Source of the DNA: Actinoplanes sp. TBRC 11911
Lineage (GTDB): Bacteria > Actinomycetota > Actinomycetes > Mycobacteriales > Micromonosporaceae
Reading direction: 5' to 3'
Assembly: GCF_012933445.1 (NCBI RefSeq)
Contig: NZ_JABBNC010000033.1
Coordinates: forward strand, 55,920-119,919
DNA: 64,000 nucleotides
Part shown: positions 61,660 through 64,000 of the stretch, in pieces
Numbering within the stretch: position 1 is the first letter of the stretch
How the letters are laid out: every line of letters starts with the position of its first letter
Translations under genes and position numbers: made by a program
Notes under the pieces: generated by a model
What the model was told of the DNA's origin: nothing
Seen by the model: the letters and a program-made list of their open reading frames with translations, nothing else
Database searches by the model: none

Positions 61660-62106
61660 TCAGTCGGTGTCAGGGCCGATCGCCGTGATCAGGACCGCCA
61701 GAGCTTCGTCGTATTGGCGGCGGCCGAACTGGAAGGGTCCGAATCCCGGGTAGTCACGTGCTTGGCGGTGAGGTTGTTCGAACGCGTTCCAGGTCACCTG
61801 GTCATCGGTCACGGTGATGCTGGTCATGAGCGGCCAGCATCCCCACTCGCCGCATTCACAGCCGAGCACGGCGGTCTTCAGGCCCATCGCGTCGGTGGAG
61901 TGTCCGTGGAAGTGGTCATCCATCGGGCCGAATCGGAAGAACGCGGGGATCAGCCCACCGTAGGCGTCGCCTGCTGGCTGCATCCCGGCCGCGATCTCGA
62001 ATCTGTCGATCAGCTCAGTGAGCGGTACTCCATCGATGTGCGGGACGATCACGAGCACGCCGTCGTCGCGTTGCTGGCAGTCGAACCGGATCTCATTGCT
62101 GATCAC
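61660..62106 (-). CDS. hypothetical protein with CECGEWGCW motif
   Basis: 148 residues with a beta-rich composition and a Cys-rich motif GCECGEWGCWPL (about 81-92) that could bind metal. Other blocks are VPHIDGVPLTELIDRFE and DQVTWNAFEQPHR. It resembles a widespread actinobacterial family of unknown function. The GTG start at 62106 overlaps the end of the large recombinase gene by 14 bases, so it is read after it. It pairs with the 78-residue gene. Confidence 0.6.
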   Translation of the reverse strand: MISNEIRFDCQQRDDGVLVIVPHIDGVPLTELIDRFEIAAGMQPAGDAYGGLIPAFFRFGPMDDHFHGHSTDAMGLKTAVLGCECGEWGCWPLMTSITVTDDQVTWNAFEQPHRQARDYPGFGPFQFGRRQYDEALAVLITAIGPDTD

Positions 62107-64000
62107 TCACTGATTGTGTCAGGGCAGCCGTTCCCTGCTCCGGCGGGATGGGTTGAGCTGGCACTATGCGAGGCAAGCCGAGGTTGACCGCCGAGCCGCC
62201 GGACGTTCGTCGGTCGATTTGGGCGAGCTTGTCGTCGGCGCCGGCGAGGCTGATGCGGAGTCCTTCGACTTCGCCGAGCCAGCCTTCGCGTTCGGCTTCG
62301 GCGATGCGGGCGATGAGGTTCTCGCGGATCTCGGCGAGTCGGTCGCGCTGGGCGGGGTCGGGCCAGAGCATCGAGCAGCGGATGCATGCATGTTCGTGGA
62401 TGCATGGCGTGCTGAACGCACGCCCACAGGTTCCGGTGGAGACCTTGCGCCGTTCGAAGTGGCCGAGGAACTCCTGCCATTCTTCGTCGGTGGGCACGCG
62501 GTACTCGTCGCTGGGCCGCAGCGATCGACGGCGAGCGAGGAAGGCCAAGTGCGATTGGATGGCCTCTTCCGGATAGACGGCCTTGTAGCCCATGGTGACG
62601 TTGATGTCGGAGTGGCCGGCGATGACTTGGGCGATGTGCGGTGGGAGCCCGTTGAGGACGGCGTCGGTGATGAACACGCGGCGGAAGTCGTGTGGGGTGA
62701 ACCGCAACGGTTCGTGGGTGGCCGGATCCTTCAGGTCGGCGTGATCGATGGCGGTGTCGAGCATTTCCCGAATGACCTTGTCGGTGATCGCCCGTTGCTC
62801 GGTGCCGACGCGACGCTGGAACAGCAGCGGCAGGGCCGGCGACCAAGTGCGTTCCCGAGGGTCGTAGGAGGCGACGAGCGGGATCGCCCTGTTCGCGCCG
62901 CGGACGCGTTGGATGATCGTGGACAGCACGTCGGCGAGCTCGGGCGAGACAACCAGGAGCCGTTCTATGTCGGTCTTCGACGGCGCGATCTGTAGCAGGG
63001 GCACCAGTTCCCCGGTCGTGGGTAGCCGATATTGGACCAGGCTGTGGTGCGACAGCTCGGTCAGTTCCTCGATGCGGATGCCCGTGGCGCGCAGGACCTC
63101 CACCGCGGCGAACGCCCAGAACGCGTACTCCTCCTCGCGCACCAGGTCGCGGCGCCGGCCGGTGGCAGGGTCAACGGCCCAAACCTTCGTGCTGGCCGAA
63201 CGTGCCGGGGTGATGCGGGTCAGGGTTTGCCCGGCGGCGGTGAACGACTCACCGGGTGAGGTCTGGCGGGCAGCGTCGAGCAGGGCGGCCGCGTCTCGGC
63301 GGTAATGTTCGACGCTGCGGGCCAGGATAGGCAAGACGGGCAGCCGCTCGCGGGTGCGGGCGTCCATGCGGGATTTGCGGCGGCGTATCTCCTTCTTCTG
63401 GTTGCTCTCCTCACTGCCGATCGGGCAGGGAGCGACCCATTGGGCCCAGCGCGCGGGGTCTTCGACGGCCCAGTGCGCGAGGTCGAGGTAGAAGGCGCGC
63501 ACCGGGGTCAGGCAGGCGCGGTAGCTTATCCGCTCGGCTTCGATCTTGGTTGCGCGGCCGTCCTCGGCGCGTGTTGTGCGGGTGATGGTGCGCAGTCGTT
63601 GCTTCCAAGCGGCGGCGACCTGCGGATCGAGGTGGAGGCTGTCGATGCCGGGGTGGTGGCGTTCGAGGTCGGCCCAGAACAGCCGGCCGAGCATGTTCGC
63701 CAGCGAGTCGAGGCTGGTGTAGTCCAGGGCCGGCTGCCGCTCGCGCAGGTAGTCGACCAGCAGGTTCCGGATCGGCCGGCAGGTCAGGCCGTAGCGGTCG
63801 ATCAGCTCGTCCGGCGTGAGCTGGCCGGCGGTGCGTAGCTCCCGCAGGGTGGCCGCGGCGTTGGGGCCGAAGACGCCCATGGTGTGCAGCATCCGGTAGA
63901 ACGTGTGGACCGCCCCGGTCCCGCTGCCGTGCGCCTGCGCCTCGGCCTCAAGCAGCTCGAGGACGTCGCCGGTGGTGATGTCGGCGATGGTGCCGCCCTT
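62093..64000 (-). CDS. large tyrosine recombinase (TnpB-like), 5' end beyond the window
   Basis: The open frame continues through the right edge (upstream codons read GTIADITTGDVLELLEAEAQ, then VHTFYRM, matching the other copies). At least 635 residues are visible. Catalytic motifs are ATGIRIEELTEL, TPHDFRRVF, AGHSDINVTMGY. The tail has CIHEHACIRCSMLWPDPAQR and a coiled region. No frameshift or insertion is seen in this copy, so it may be the functional member. Orientation is opposite to the other two. Confidence 0.88.
   Translation of the reverse strand, partial: KGGTIADITTGDVLELLEAEAQAHGSGTGAVHTFYRMLHTMGVFGPNAAATLRELRTAGQLTPDELIDRYGLTCRPIRNLLVDYLRERQPALDYTSLDSLANMLGRLFWADLERHHPGIDSLHLDPQVAAAWKQRLRTITRTTRAEDGRATKIEAERISYRACLTPVRAFYLDLAHWAVEDPARWAQWVAPCPIGSEESNQKKEIRRRKSRMDARTRERLPVLPILARSVEHYRRDAAALLDAARQTSPGESFTAAGQTLTRITPARSASTKVWAVDPATGRRRDLVREEEYAFWAFAAVEVLRATGIRIEELTELSHHSLVQYRLPTTGELVPLLQIAPSKTDIERLLVVSPELADVLSTIIQRVRGANRAIPLVASYDPRERTWSPALPLLFQRRVGTEQRAITDKVIREMLDTAIDHADLKDPATHEPLRFTPHDFRRVFITDAVLNGLPPHIAQVIAGHSDINVTMGYKAVYPEEAIQSHLAFLARRRSLRPSDEYRVPTDEEWQEFLGHFERRKVSTGTCGRAFSTPCIHEHACIRCSMLWPDPAQRDRLAEIRENLIARIAEAEREGWLGEVEGLRISLAGADDKLAQIDRRTSGGSAVNLGLPRIVPAQPIPPEQGTAALTQSVSDQQ

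Overview
The window is high-GC DNA from an actinobacterium. GTG and TTG starts are frequent. Rho carries a long Arg/Asp-rich insertion. The order rho ... rpmE-prfA-prmC-tsaC-LMW phosphatase-glyA-atp and the cluster argS-lysA-hom-thrC are typical of Actinomycetota. The overall look suggests Micromonosporaceae (Actinoplanes-like), but that assignment is inference.

Bases 1-34165 are core chromosome. The left end holds the start of the ATP synthase operon (atpE, atpB, two small membrane proteins) preceded by glyA. Next come an SDR/DUF2867 protein, two YrdC/Sua5-type t6A enzymes around a low-molecular-weight phosphatase, prmC, a GGDEF protein with two paralogous membrane-anchored beta-propellers, prfA and rpmE. 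An RNA-repair cluster follows (Rnl1-like ligase, T4-Pnkp-like kinase-phosphatase, second RNA ligase) and is split by an IS605-type tnpB element. Then come a bacterial nitric oxide synthase, rho, thrB, an MFS transporter, an RND efflux pump with divergent MarR regulator, thrC, hom, lysA, argS, and a DUF3105/DUF305 pair. A tRNA-Arg(CCG) gene closes the core segment.

Bases 34166-64000 are an accessory island beginning directly after that tRNA. It has two AlpA-like DNA-binding proteins with paired palindromic operators. An AbiE toxin-antitoxin locus follows whose toxin is cut off and joined to the C-terminal half of a tyrosine recombinase. A large second recombinase is frameshifted. A Ser/Thr kinase sits beside a PD-(D/E)XK-type nuclease (candidate defence pair). 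A strip of decayed genes precedes a complete type I-C CRISPR-Cas operon (cas3-cas5c-cas8c-cas7-cas4-cas1-cas2) with a 25-repeat array. A second copy of the two-recombinase module follows the array, and a third large recombinase runs off the right edge in the opposite orientation. The large recombinase after the array is interrupted by a 2.5-kb element with IS21-like multiple terminal repeats and a 5-bp target duplication. That element carries only a DeoR regulator and an MFS transporter, with no transposase. A short IS21 IstA remnant lies just beyond it.

The island reads as a defence and mobility hot spot: repeated Tn554/RIT-like recombinase modules bracket antiphage genes, several genes are decayed, and at least two elements have inserted with traceable junctions (the tnpB element in the RNA-repair operon and the passenger transposon in the recombinase).
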